Part shown: positions 43,301 through 57,982 of the stretch, one piece after another | Layout of the letters: each line of letters opens with the position of its first letter | How positions within the stretch are numbered: the stretch's first letter is position 1 | Assembly: GCA_031002005.1 (NCBI GenBank) | Contig: JARYHS010011408.1 | Location: 220,389,473 to 220,453,472 of the forward strand | Reading direction: 5' to 3' | DNA: 64,000 nucleotides | Source of the DNA: Vandiemenella viatica | Taxonomy: Eukaryota; Arthropoda; Insecta; Orthoptera; Morabidae | Translations under genes and position numbers: made by a program | Notes under the pieces: model-generated | Told to the model about the DNA's origin: nothing | Databases searched by the model: none | Seen by the model: the letters and a program-made list of their open reading frames with translations, nothing else

Positions 43301-46300
43301 TACAACAGGTGAGACATTCCCTATCATTGGTCATGCTACTTGCATGACAACACACCTCATATACCAACTGACATGCCTCCATTGCTCCAGCTCATATATA
43401 GGCCTCACAACCAATCCCCTAGCTATCAGAATGAATGGCCACAGGCAGACAGTCTATACTAACAATGAGGCCCATCCAGTTGCAAAACATGCCAGTTCCC
43501 ACAAAATCAATAATTTGAACATCTGTTTTTCAGTTAGAGCAATCAGAGTTTTCCCTAACAATACGACCCCCTCTGAACTTCGTAGATGGGAATTGTCCTA
43601 CCAGAATATCCTTGACACCAGACATCCTCCTGGCTCAATCTCCAATAATTTCTGCCCACTAGACCCAGCACTTATTATCTATACCATTTATATATTTTTT
43701 AGTTCTGTATTTACTATTTTCCATGCTACTTATATTTATTTTACTTTTCAATTATAGTTATATATATATATATATATATCCCCACCCAGTTATTTTTCAT
43801 CTCTTTCAATAATAACATATCGTTATCAGTATCGATTTTCGATCTAATATTTGAGCTTACTCCCCCCCCCCCTCCCACCACCTAAACTACCATCCGTGCC
43901 TGAGACGCCATTCACCAGTCGGCTGTCTATGTGTACACATGTGACGCCGCCTGGGGCTTCACCTTCTGCACGTTTAAGGCTGCTGTAGGCCGAAATATTG
44001 CACTTCTCTTGTGTTTGTTCTTTTCCGTGTTCGTCGTTCCCAGCCGCCTTCATCTGTGGTAAGTGCTGGGTCATATTTCCCTATCCTTCCTTAATTTTAT
44101 ATATATATATATATATATAACAAATTAGGATAGGAAAATGATCCTTCACTTACCTTTAGATGTGGGGCACGAACACACAGTAAAAAGAAAACTACATATG
44201 ATATAGACATTTTTGGATCTAGCCCTTGTCAACAGAACATTATGGAGGTGGGTGTTGTGGGAAACTGCCTCACAGAAATACTGTTGGCCACAAAAACGGT
44301 TGGGGTAAATTCAAACTGAGGACTGGTAGGGAAGCAGTGATTCAGAGATAATACCTGACTAAAGATGAGTATTAAAACTGATCTCTGGTAGGTGGGAAGA
44401 GCAAAATAATAAAATCTAAATATAAATAAGAACATGGTAAACATTGAAATGAAAGGCCCTGGGTAGCAAAAACCCACAACACCTATCCCCCATAATGTTC
44501 TCCTGTTAATGAAGGTCTAGACCTGAAAATTGCTATATCATGTGTGTTTGTGTCTTTTTCTGTGTGTTCAAGTCCAACATCCTTCATATAAAGGTAAGTG
44601 GTGGCTCATTTTCCATTTGTTATAAATAAGAATATCCTCCAGCATGCAGCCATCTCACTACTACTGAAGAAGGGCTATAGGCTCAAAAATTTTACTTTGT
44701 CTCTACATGTTTTTTCCATGCCTTGACACTGCAGGAATCCTCTTCTATGGCTCCTATTCAGATGTTTAATATATATATATGTAATAATAAAAACTCTACT
44801 ATGAATTTAAACAGGGGATAGAGGCAAAGAAAGTATAAAGAAAAAAGTAAATATAAGAAAAACAATAATAATGACCGGGCATTATCTTAAGTTGAAACCA
44901 GGTTGTTGCCTTGTGCCCAATTTGTACTGGTAGGCAAGTTCCCACTTTCTGTGTTCAGAGGAGCTGTTGCTATTAGGGATGATTCTGATAGCACAGACCA
45001 TGAAACAAGAGTTGAAATTATTCGTGGCATGGGCAGCAACTAGGTGCTTTGGATTCTGTGTGAATACTGTCTGTCAGTGTCAATTTATTTTTATGGAAAG
45101 TGAGTTTGTGGCCAGGCAGTGTTTGCATGTTAACTGAAAAATTACATCGGAAATTTTGCAGGTGGCGTGTCCTAGGATCTGAAAGCTTTCTCCAGGGACG
45201 GGGTTGGTGAAGGTGATGGTGGTATGGTGTATGTTGCACATATTGTGGTGGGGTTTATTGCATGGGAAAGAGCCTTGGGGCTGATTGTTGAGACGAGGAA
45301 GACTATGTTTGTGGACTAGGTGCTCGTTGGGGTTAGGAGGCCTGCTGAAACAAGTTCTGGGAGGGGCAGAGAGGATTTTGGGAAGAATAGATGTCGTTTC
45401 TGGGCAGGTTTGCAGGAAATCATAACCCTGCTGGAGAATTCTGTTAATGGATTGGAGGCCTGGGTAGTATTGTGTGACCAACCAGGAATGGATTGTGGTT
45501 GGTTTTTGAGAGTTTGGTTGATTGATGGGCTGAATAGGTTGTAATGTTGCTCATGAAATCTGTTTAACCAAAACTGGAGGGTATTTGCAAGATATCAATG
45601 CTTATGAAATGTTGTTTAACACATGAGGGACTGTTGGTTGGAACAAATCACCAAGACTGTAGGGGAGGGAACGTTTGGTATGGTACAGGTGACCATGGTC
45701 AAAATGGAGTTGCTGTTGAAGGTTGGTGGGTTTGATGTGTACTAAGGAATTGAGGTAGCCATTAGAGAGGCACAAATCCAGATCTAAGAATGTGGCCTGA
45801 GTGTTGGAGCAGGTCCAAGTGAATTTCATTATGTTAAAGGTATTAAGATGGTTCAGGAAATCTAGCATGTTGTTTTTCATCATACGTCCAAATCATAAAG
45901 ATATCGTCTATGAACCTAAGCCAAATGTGGGGTTTGAGTGGAAGAAATGTCTGTTCCAGATGGCCCATGAATAGGTTAGCATAAGAGGGTTTGGTGATGT
46001 TGCTTTTGAAGGAGAACTAGTTGTTGAGAATTTAATGAGGAAAGATGTCTTAGGGAGACTTTTGGGAGGACACTGATCCAGAAAATGTTCCATGGCTCTA
46101 AGGCCATGGCAGTGTGAAATATTTGTGTACAAGGACGTGATGTCAATAGTTACCTGGATGGAGTTGGAAGGTAGCGGTGTGGGAATAGTAGAAAGTTGGA
46201 AGAGGAATTGTTGTGTATCCTTGATAAGTGAGGGGAGCTGACAGCCTATAGATTGTCGGCGTTGGTCAATCAAGGCAGAGATGCACTCAGTTGACGATCC

Positions 46301-49300
46301 GTAAGCTGCAACAATAGGGCGTCGTGGATTGTCAGGCTTATGGAAGGAGGTAAGGGGTAGGTGTACATCGATTTTGAGGAGATATGGACTGTGGGGTAAG
46401 ACCTTGGAGGGGCCCACTAACTGTACATATTCCTTTATTTTTGTTGACAGCAGGTGTCAGGTCTTCCGATAGGCGGCAGTAAATGCCGGTGTCTGATAAC
46501 TGACAAGAGCTTCAGCCACATAGTCACTTCGATTCATGACTACTATGGTGAGCCTTTGTCAGCAGGAAGGATGATAAGATCTGGATTGGTAGAGAGTTGT
46601 TTCCTGGCACAGCTTTCAGTTGGGCTAAGATTACTGGTGTTCACCAAAGATTTAAGGAAAATGGAAAAAGCCAAACTAGTGGACAGGAAATCCTCAAAAG
46701 TTTGGAGGGGATGGTTCTGGGAAAGAGGTGGAGAGTTCAACGTGGATGATGGTTTCAGTTTCTGAAGACTGGGTTCCATGCAGTCCATAGGCTCCTGCTA
46801 ATAGCCATGAGTGCCAAAATGTTACCACCAGCAGAGTGTTTAGCAGAATGATAGTCACGGACTAGATTGGCATCTGCCATGCACTCCGCTGGTGGTATCA
46901 GATATTGTAATGTTTGTAAATTGATACTACACACTACTCAAAGATTAGCTTTGGTGAGCATTGGTTCTGTGGCAAGAGATGGAGGCTGAGGGGAATGGGT
47001 GGAAAAAATTGACCTGGCAGCCATCCAGTGCCCATTTTATATTGGAGCTAGTTCCCACCTTCTGAGATCAAAGATGCTGTTTTTTTCTGAGAGGACTCTG
47101 ATGTAAATGGTGAAACAATAATTGAAATTGTTGGTATCGTGCATGGTGGCATGAGATACTCTATGGTCAAAGTTCTGGGTGAATACCGTTTGTCTGTATC
47201 CTTTCATTTTGATGGTCAGTGAGTTTGTGGTGTAACCTACGTATGAAACTAGGCAATGGTCAGCAGATAACTGCCAGGTATTAATTTGGGATAACACCAA
47301 GTAATCTTCCTTCCTTTCTACTCATTCCCCATACCCTCCATCTCTTCCCACAGAACCAATGTCACCAGAGCTAGTCTTTGAGTAGTGTATAATATCTGTT
47401 TATATATACAGGGCGTTCGCCGGGAAACGCAACCCACTGTTAGCGCTACAAGGAAGAAACTGCTCCCGGCGAGCGAGCGCTCAGTTTCCGGCATTGTTCG
47501 ACCGTCGGCCGCGGACTATTTCATAATAATTACGCTTCATAAACTTCATAAACTTGTGTGCTAAGCATTTAAATGTGGCGTAATTCATTAGCTTACCTTA
47601 TAAAAGATGCTGGAAGTGTTGACCCTCTTGTGTAATGCACATTTCACATCTTCTGAACATATTTCGAGACACACGCTGCCCTAACTGACTTAATGATTTT
47701 TTGGGTGACTGTTCTAGTCGAAAAGCGATATCGTTAATTTTCTCCTCTGTGAGAATACGGTTGACCGACAGTCTCTTTTTGTTAAAAAATGAACCCGTTT
47801 CTCTTACTTTTTTAACCAGACGCAGAATTGTTGATTTAGCTGGCAGTAAAGCGCCAGGAAATTCGCGACGAAATTTACTGCGACACTTTTTAAACGACTT
47901 CTTCTTCACATATGTATCGTAGAGAAATATTCTTTGTTGCAAACTGTAACGTACCATAATTATACTCACACTCAAACACGGTACAGATTAATAAGAGTAT
48001 GAAGCCCCAAACCAGCCAAACCGCAAAGAAACGTTTATTCACAACACTGATTAATAAGAGACTGAAGTCACAAACTATCTACAATGCAAAGAAACCGTTC
48101 TTAACAATGTAAGGGTCACTGCAATGCACTGTTGGGGCAGCGGAGGTGTTAAACAGTGCGGTGATTCACGGTGGCGGTTGGCGGAAACTGCTGGCTCCAC
48201 TGACCGAGCAAGTTGCCGACGGCAACATACTGGGAGGGTAGCGTTTTCCGGCGAACGCCCTGTATATATGTTTTATGTTCATATAAAAGAAAATTTTACA
48301 TATTAATATTTTCTACTGACTTATTCTGCAAGTCCATGACTTGTTCGCATGATATATTTCACAATTTTAGGATTTACGCCTTTCAACTCCCATCCATACT
48401 GTCCGCCATATTAATTTTCCCCCACCATGAGCTGCCGGACAACAGTTTGCACCTTCTTGAGACAGCTGTTGAAGAAGGGATATGAGCCTGAAAATTTCAA
48501 CACTATGTGTGTCTGTGTTTTACTTTGTTTCAACACCGGGTAGGGAAATAGATCTAACACTTCCTACAGATGACAGCGACTGGGAGCGATGAAAACAGAA
48601 AAGACAAATACAAGTAACGCAATATTTTGGTATTTATTCATGCAAGTAGAAGATACTGTTGGCGGAGGATGATATGTGTACGCCAACGTCTGCTAGATGA
48701 GTAGAGGTAGCATGGCATGGGTGGGAAAGGTGAATGGGAAAAAAAGTTCTAAATCAATAATAGATAAGGCTAGTGGTGCATTATCTTTGAAAGTGTAGGA
48801 ATATCATCAGAATAATTAATATTTGTGGATATAGATATTAAATAACTTTAGTATGAAAGATAGAATATAAGATCTTTAAAATGTTCATAATAGTAATAAT
48901 AATTGGAATTTGAGGCATGAAGGATGTCTGGTGTCAAGGATATTCTGGTAGGCTTGTTCCTATCAGTGGAGTGAGGTTGTGTTGTCAGGGAAAACTCTGA
49001 TGGCCCTAAGTGTGAAACAGTTGTTGAAATTGTTCAACTTGTGGGAACTGGCATGTTTTGCCGCCGAATGTGATTGCTGGTATACACTGTTTTGCCTGTG
49101 GCAGTTCAATCTGATGGAAACACCATCCCTCCCACACCGACGTTCATTTTCATACAGCCTGGCCATCCATGGTAGACATATTTGTTCCGATGAAGAATTG
49201 TTCTCCATTTACACCCAAATCTATCCTGAGCTCTCATCTCCTGCAGCTACCCCCCCCCCCCCCCCCGACCTTGTAGACTTGTACAAAAGTAAATCTTTCA

Positions 49301-52300
49301 TGTTACAACCCATCCTCCACACTACTACTCCAATGCCATACCTCACGCACATGTTTCAGCAGACCACCCAATCTCAAGAATATCTTATGTGTTTCATAAA
49401 TACCCTGTAATTCCCTCAAACCACCACACGGATCATTCCTGTGAAACAGACCCTACTGCAAAACATGCAGAACGCCCCCAGCTACCACCACCTGCTGCAA
49501 AATTGATCTCAGGGGAAACCTTCCCAATCATTCGACTATTTGCATCACAGCACACCTCATATTAACTTTCATGCCTCCACTGTACTAACTCATATAGCAC
49601 TTACCACTAAAGCTCTCATCAGCAGAATGAACGACCAGAGGCAAACAGTATATACCAGCATTGTATCTTATCAAGTGGAAAAACATGCCAGTTCCCATAT
49701 GATGAACAATTTCAACAACTGTTTTACAGTTAGGGACATCAGAGTTTTCCCTGACACCACAATCTCTGCTGAACTCCACAGAATATCCTTGACACCAGTC
49801 ATCCTTCAGGCCTCAGTCTTCAACATGAGACCCCGCACTTATTATTAGTACTACTGTTCACATTTCATAGATCTTATATTGTACCTTTCATACTAAAGTT
49901 TTTTTAACATTTATATCCACATACATTAATTATTTTGGTGATGTTCCCCCACTTCCAGTGATAACATACCTCCAACCTTATCAGTTTAATACTTTCTTCC
50001 CCCCTTTGCCATTAATGTGTGCACATTGCATTGCATTATTTCATTATTTGTATTTGTCTTTTCTGTGTTCGCCACTCCAAGCCACCATCATCTGTATTGG
50101 GCCTTATTTCCCTATCATTTCTTAGTTTCATCACCCTATAGCATTTTCCTACTTATTGTCATTACATATATACAAAACCTCCATTATACCTCTGATTTAA
50201 AACTTCTGGAAGTTATGCACAATTTCAACCCTAGTGTCTAACTGGATGGAGGAATTCTCAAGAGGCAGGAAGCAAAAATTCAAAATGAATAGTGCAGTAT
50301 CAAGGGAGATGGAAGTGTGCTACAGGGTAATGCATTGGTGTTATCATTGTTCTGATTAATTATTATATTGTTGATCAGTAGTCACATTTTTGGCTGTTTG
50401 CAGATGGTATAATACTGTATAATAGGATTGCATTGCAAGAGGATTGTGAACAAAAAAAAATTCAAAGGGGTCTATTCAGGATATCTAGTTGGGTGGATAA
50501 ACATGGATGGAAGTAAATGTTAAGAAGAGTCAATTTGCTACATATATATAGATAGGAAAATAAAGGTTTTGTATGACTATTCAGTGAAATGTAAATACCT
50601 AGTAATATCAGTTGACAATAAGTAGGGAGGGCACATTGGGAAGGTTGTGGACCAAGTGTTCAGGTTATTGCACTTGTTGGAGAGGACAATGGATGTTGCC
50701 AGGGAATTAAGAGTATTGTGGTATTGTGTGCTCTCACATTGTGAGTGGGGTGGAGGGCGTAGAGGAGGGAAATAGTTTGTCTGTGGAAATTGCCAAATAA
50801 TCAACTCAGTAACTGAAATGAAGAAAGATCTGAGTTGGGAACCATTGCAGGATAGAAGGTGAGTGAAGAGAATTGTTGCCATGTACAGGTCTTCTACTGG
50901 TGACAATGCCTGGAGAAATATTGCTGGAAGATTTAGAAATGGCATGTTTATTGGCAGAGAGAACCATGACAACAAATTAGCAGTTGATTTCAGGTCTAAG
51001 GGAGCAGGAAAGTTTTCATTTATAGGTAGGGAAGTGAAGAATTGAGAAATTTTTGAAGGAGGTAATAATATATCTCAGACTATGCAGGATTTTAAGATAA
51101 GAAAACTGGAGGGCTACAGTAATTGTCATGATCCTCCTGCCTGAAGAGTGATGGATATACTTCCTCAATATTTATCTATAAAATAATAAGACAAAAAAGG
51201 TAGGGCTGTGACAAAAAAAAAAATAGTTATTCAAAATATTTTGGTTTTATCTTTGATAATGCAAATGCTGACAAAACCTGTTTCAATTCAGTGTGTGTGC
51301 ACACACCAGTGGTATTATAAATAATTTATGTAGTAACAATTTTTAAATATTTCCATTGTTTTATCAGTAGCTCAAACAATTGTAACCAGTATACAGTTTT
51401 ATATTCTCAGCTCCTGTACTGAGCAGATCTTCAACCTGAAAACCATTCTCCAATTAAAACATATGAGAAGTGTGAACATCACGTAGTATTTGTCAACTTC
51501 AAGAAGGCTTATGATTCAATTGACATATGCTCTTTGCAGTGCCTCAAGAACAAGGTGTGCATTATAACACATGCACCTTCATCGAGAAAACTCTCAAACA
51601 TCTCTCCCAGGAGGAGAACTGTTCTGGAGTTTCAAGATCGCAACTGGAGTAAGATCTTATGCTTATTAAAGGAGTCTGGCTCCGGGAACTTGCACTGAAC
51701 AATGTATGAATTAAACTAGTCACCATTCAAACTGGAGCACGAAAGATTGAAATTAGGAACCTGTCTTTTGCAGATGACTATGCAGTCATAACCAACTACT
51801 CTAAGGAGGCTGCCATTGCTGTTCAAACCCTACATGAGACAGTGGCGAAGACAGAGCTACAGATATCATACGAAAAGGCCAAGTAATTCAAGATTCAACA
51901 CCCCCAGAAAGCCTCTCTGACTACTATCAGTGACAAGATTGGAAAAGTCGATTGCTTCCAGTTGGTTCGTGTTAGATAAATGTGTCAAACCTAACACAGC
52001 ATACCAACTGTCATGAAATCGTCGCAACAAGAAGTGCATATTGAAGTATGCCAAAATCTGTCATTACAAAACTGTTGTCAGACCTCAGTTCTTAAATGCT
52101 TTGGAGACCTTGTTGATAAACAGGAGAGACAACTTGGTTGATCTGGGAAAAGTTGAAATACTTATCTTGAGGAAAATTGATGTGCCAAGAGTGTTCCAGC
52201 ATAGAACCTACTGACTGAAGGCAAACACCGGCATGCAACGTAGGCAGCTGAATATTTACAGGCACCTTCAGACGATGGAAAACAACAAGTTTACCAAGAT

Positions 52301-55300
52301 CATCTTACTTATGAAAATCAATAAGACATGAAGCATGTGGCTCAAAGAGGTACGAAAAGACTTTGATTCTGCTGGGTTTTCTGATGCTGATTTTGCAGAT
52401 GGCTTCAAATTTTGTAACTTGGTTGACTCTTCGTCCCCTCGATCAAAAGTTACTTTACTTCAGAAATCCATCTCACCGGTGGGAATTATTAGCTGCATTC
52501 AAGAGATAATGGGGAACAAAAGTGAGCATCCTAAAAGAACTAGTCACAAGTGCTCCCTAATTGGCATGAATCAATAATAATATATTCTTAGTACTGACCC
52601 AAAATAATAATAATAAAAAAACTGCATTTGCAGACAAAAGTTATACTTTGTTTTGGGTAGCTTAATTTGTCATAAACAAAAATCATTAACTTAAAAATGT
52701 GATACAAATTATATGAGTTTGACATTAGTATCAAAAGAAAGAATTATTTGATCTTTTATTCTGAAGTGTGCATTTGCTAATGGAATTCATTTTTGTTTTA
52801 GGGGTGAGCTGTGATGCATGTCTTAGGGGAAATTTCCGTGGCCGCAGGTACAAATGCTTGATTTGTTATGATTATGACTTGTGCGCTGCTTGCTACGAAG
52901 TAGGAGCGACAACAACGCGTCATACAACAGAGCATCCTATGCAGTGCATACTAACTAGAACAGATTTTGGTAATTATTGTACAGTATTAGGCTTCATTTA
53001 GTTATTAATTTTAATTCATAAAAAAATTAAATGAAAGTGCAAGTATATCCTTTTCCTAGTCAGTAAAATGGCATTGCTGCTAATTCATACAGAATGAAAA
53101 AATTGTACTTGTATTAGTTGCAAACAGCCTTCAGCTAGTGTGTCAATCGCCATAAACCTAAACATAAGATCACTTTGTTCATGATACATACTTCCATCCC
53201 CCATATTCACTGATATATTAACATTAAGAAAGAAGTTACCTCTTCAACAGCAGATGGTATCTATTTTCAGTGATTATTATTTATGGAAGATGTTAACTAG
53301 AAAACAACACTCCAATATTGCTTGGTTGTAATATGTAAACAAATTGTGTTCTAGAATAAATGTTAAATTGCATGACATAGTAAAACACACAGGCAGCGAG
53401 AGAATAGTGTTCTGTTTCCTTTTCTAAGCTATACAAAAACAAAATGGTGTTAAATAGTTGAAGTGTAAATTTAAGTAAAATTTAAACTTCACAATATATT
53501 AAATTTGTATGTTGATGAAATAAGAAGGGGAAATATGTTGAATATATTTCTTGTTATGTATAATTTAAAAGAAAATTTACATATTTTTGGTATTCCTAAA
53601 CTTTAAAAAAATTGTTGCATTTTAAACGTTGATTTGAGTAGTCCTAGATACTACTCTTCATAGTGTGACACAACAGAAATAGTTTTCAGATTGATAATAG
53701 TTTTTTATGAAAAAAATTATATTTTGTTCTTTGGGCATGGATGCAGTTGAATAATGATTGCTCTTAGAGAGAGAGAGAGAGAGAGAGAGAGTGAAAAAGA
53801 AAGTTTGGGTTGCCATGGTAAAAAAGGAGAAAAGATAGTGAAGGTTCAACAGCTTAGATTGGATATATGAGTTGCTGCTACGAATATTAGTCATTGCTGA
53901 AAAAGAACCTGGCATTTTCGTATATTTGATCTCCAAAATGTAGTTCTGTGTGAGGAGATAGACAAAAGGATGGCAATAAAATTTGAACCTGTTGAAAATA
54001 GTAAAAACTAGCTTCCTTATTTCAGGACAGTAAAGATTATATGACAAATTACTCTTCAGCTATGCAACAATAAGTGGATGGCCCTATCCAGTTGTGTGTT
54101 TTTTTGTTGTTGTGTTTTTTTTTTTTCCCCCCTGAAGCTTTACCACCCTTAAAATCATGCAAGATACAATAGAATTTACTTGTCTGTCACACCAATAGCT
54201 GCAGAAAAATGTTCATCCAACACTATAATGAACAATATTTGGTAATTGTAATTGCAACATATCGGTAATTTATCAACCAATTATTATTAATCTTGCATGA
54301 AATAAAATTAAGTGCAACCATTTAATTACATGACAAAAATGAGTAAAATATGTATCTGCAATTTATACCAAGTGTTACGTAGCTTTTATAGTATCATTGT
54401 GTTGATGTCCTGCCCTAGCTTTCATATGAATGCTCAATACTACATTCAAATTACTTGTACATACAATGGTGATAATATTTGAAAGATACTATTACAAAGG
54501 TTATAATCTTAGTGGAATGTTTTTTATTTGATGAAGTATGCAACCTCTGGTTGGAATTGTATGTTTACGGTTAAAAAGCATCTTTACAGAAGATGGAATA
54601 GGTTTTGATCCAAGTGTTCTGTAACTGTTGAATTTGTAACCAGCCAAATTTTTGGAAATGCTGTTCGCACCATGGGATGAGATTCCTAGTTGGTTTCAAA
54701 AATGTTACATGGCCCTCCAAACTACAAGAGTAGCCAGGGTAGAATTCACTTATATACCAAAATTGCAGGTTTAGTTACAGCAGTCCTGACTTGGCAGAAA
54801 GTTATATTCTTTTTTTTATCCCGTCCTATCTTGCCAACATGTTCACCTGTTGTTATTCAGGACTGAAGCATTTAAACATAACAGTATGTTTCTGAAGACA
54901 GAGGTATTCTCTTCAGTCATTGGGAATGTCTGGTTAGTCTCCATGTACGGATCATAATCGGATGGTTTAGGTAAACTTAGAGACAACAGTGATGGAGATA
55001 GAGGCCATGTCTGCATAACAAACTATCGACCTGGGATGGTAGCAATTCTCTGAGCTGCAAGAAGACGTCATTTCAATTGTGGTAATACTCTCACCACCCA
55101 CATACATAACACCTGTTATATTCCATGCTCTAAATATTCACTCAATCACATTGTTGTTTCAATTTTCGTGTGAATTGGTGTAAATAAAATGTGTGCCGTT
55201 ATTAAATTCATCTGAGATTTGTTAGAAATTTGTTAGTTTTCAGCTATGCCATGGTTACTTGTTTCGGATTCATTCAATTCCTATTATGATTTTCACCATC

Positions 55301-57868
55301 CCTTTGTTAAGATGTATCATGCTTATTAGTATTACAAAAAATAATTTTATGGGTAGTCATTTATTAATCTACAGAAATTGTCTTTCCAATCTTCCTTTAT
55401 TACTGATGATTGCACATGGGCATGTGCTGTTGCTATCAAGTGCGACTGTCATGTGTGGTTCTCTAAAATTAAGAGACTGAGAAGCTAGATTGCAAGCCAG
55501 GGGTTTTATGTGAATCTCACCCACCCAGGAGAAGAGTGTTCGTTGAACCCAATTGCAGGCATATTTGGGTGGTCATTAAATCAGCCTGCGGGGTTTTGGT
55601 ACTAGGTAAACGTCCTCATTTAAGCACCCTAATCTGGCAACTGTCAGCCACTTATGTTACTCAATTTCACACATTTACTTGTCCTCAATTTAGTGTTAAG
55701 AAATTGTTGCGCTCTAGCAAAATAACACCTGCAGCTTACTACAATCGCAATTGGAGTGGCATAATTATGCAGCTGTGTGGAAGTATGGACCTAAGTTTTT
55801 TGCTGTTGCCATGTGTGTGGTGATGGTCTGCAACTATTTCGAGATAAGTAATTGGAACAGATACTGTAGCTGAGTTGACATTTAACATTCTGTACCATGG
55901 GAGGAACCATGTGAAAAAGGGTCAGTTACAGCATGATTTGTTTGTTTAATTTCTAATTTGGATTTTTATTTAGACTTTTTATCGTGATAAGTACAAGGAG
56001 TATAAGTCATTATCATTGTATAACTTTAATTGTACTCCTTTTACAGACCGGATAAAATGCGAATTGATTTATACTAATAGGTACAATGTTGAATTGTTAG
56101 GAAAAAATACTCATCACTGACTTATACTGTTAATACAGATGTTCAGTTGATAGAGATGAATTTATAGCAAAAAGAAATTGATAGCAAGAAATTGTGACTT
56201 ATACTCCTTGTACTTATCACGCTAGAACTTTCATTTTTCGAAGTTCTTCCATAGATGTGCCTTTCAACGTAGATACAAACGCTTTGTTTCTTAGTTTTAA
56301 ACCAAAATTTCATGCAAAAATTTGGATTTGACCGCCATATTTGGATTTTATGTTAAGCTATAGTAAGGACTTTCCAACAGACAACCTGCCTGTGATTTTG
56401 ATGATATACTATTGATAATTCATCACAGAGCAAAGGCAGTATTCACCTTGATTATAGGAATTATTTTGCTTGTTTACATACTTCAGTGGATCTTCTCACT
56501 GCCTTACAAACATTATACTCTAAATTAATAAATGATTGAAGTTTTATTTTCAACCGATTTGAAAACTTTTTTTACTCATCTTCTGGTGTATTTCACTTGT
56601 CTGCACAGCTCATGAGAGTATACATGCCAGAATTTAATACCATGGTTTTAGTTATTTGAGACGTGCATTAGGTTGAATTTGAACATTTATTGCAGATTAG
56701 TGCGACACAGTTTCCAAATATTGAAATTATGGTGATAGGGAGCTGTTTTAGTTTTTCTCATGTTACTTTTAAAATGTTCTAAATACTTAGTAACTGTTGA
56801 ATTGAATGGGATTTAATTTGAGGCATTTAGCAGGAAACTATTCTTTTTGCTAGATTTGCATTGTTTATAAATTTTTATTTACTGAATATAATGAAAAAAT
56901 GGAAACCTGTCCTATAAGGAAATATCAATTTACCTTCATAAAAGTAAAAATCTTACTTTGGTTTTTGAAGCTAAATTTTTTAAACCAAAATTTGTATATT
57001 GCAACTGTTGATTAAATGTTTTAACTCTACTCAGTGTATTTCTTGCTAGTTTGTCATTGGAGGGAAATTTTTGTTTATATAATGTTAATTCTATAATTTT
57101 GTGTAAGTTGTTGTACGGTCCCTTAAAGCCTTACATTTTTCGGTAAATTTGTTACTGCTTTTGTATGATGGTAGTATGTTATTTTTTACTCGGAAAATGC
57201 TCTATGTAGGACCCAAAAATACATTTTGGTCTTCAACTAAAAAAATATGCAATTTTTAGGTTTAATTTAATTGCAATGGTGTGCACACTCCGATAGCAAT
57301 CTCCTTAAACACACAACTTTCCCCATTCCTACGCACACCTACATTTGCCCTTTACAAATTTCAACTTTAAATTCTTTCAACGTTTTTGGTAAATTATTCA
57401 TCATTTTTCTTGGTAACTTATTTCAGTCCCTGACATCCTTACCTAAAAAGAGAATCTTCCTACACCCTTGTGCCTGAAATAGAGTGCCAGCTTGTGGTCA
57501 TGGTCATCTTTTCCCTTCCATGCATTACTTTTAATTCTTACACCAATATCTTTTCATGCCTTATCACCAATAAATGCCTTGTACACTCCCATGACCCTCT
57601 TCACCCTCCTCCTGTCTTCCAATTAATCCCCATTCCAGCTCTTTTATCATCTCTGTTATGATTGCATTCTGTGGTAATTTCCAGAAACAAATCTAGCAGT
57701 CCTTTTTTGCACCCTCTCCAAATCCTATATTTGATACTCAAAATGTGGGTCCCATTTATCAATAGCCTTCAATATAGTAACAATGTAATTACATGTTCAG
57801 AAATGTTGAGTGAACTTCTGGTTTGTTTTGTCTTAATGAAATTAATCAGCTGATGTGTGGCTATTAAT

Positions 57869-57912
<44 letters not shown>

Positions 57913-57936
57913 TGTGCACGCACAATCAGTTCTCTC

Positions 57937-57982
<46 letters not shown>

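Larger units (their letters stand above)
42079..44098. repeat. Near-perfect palindrome with ~1-kb arms (PLE inverted dimer)
   Basis: Arms 42079-43079 and 43091-44098 are reverse complements around an 11-nt spacer (tagaaaatcat). Differences noticed are a small deletion in the left arm near 42142 and a changed block near 42930 versus 43245. Both arms carry the C-terminal part of a Penelope-like ORF and its 3' tail, pointing outward. Confidence 0.92.

Noticed and set aside
53658..54047. 129-codon minus-strand ORF
   Set aside because: Contains a translated GA microsatellite (LSLSLSLS) and no domain; it lies in KCMF1 intron 2.
57869..57980. Possible CRISPR or satellite array
   Set aside because: Simple dinucleotide and homopolymer runs only. 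No spacered repeats anywhere in the window, and the genome is eukaryotic.
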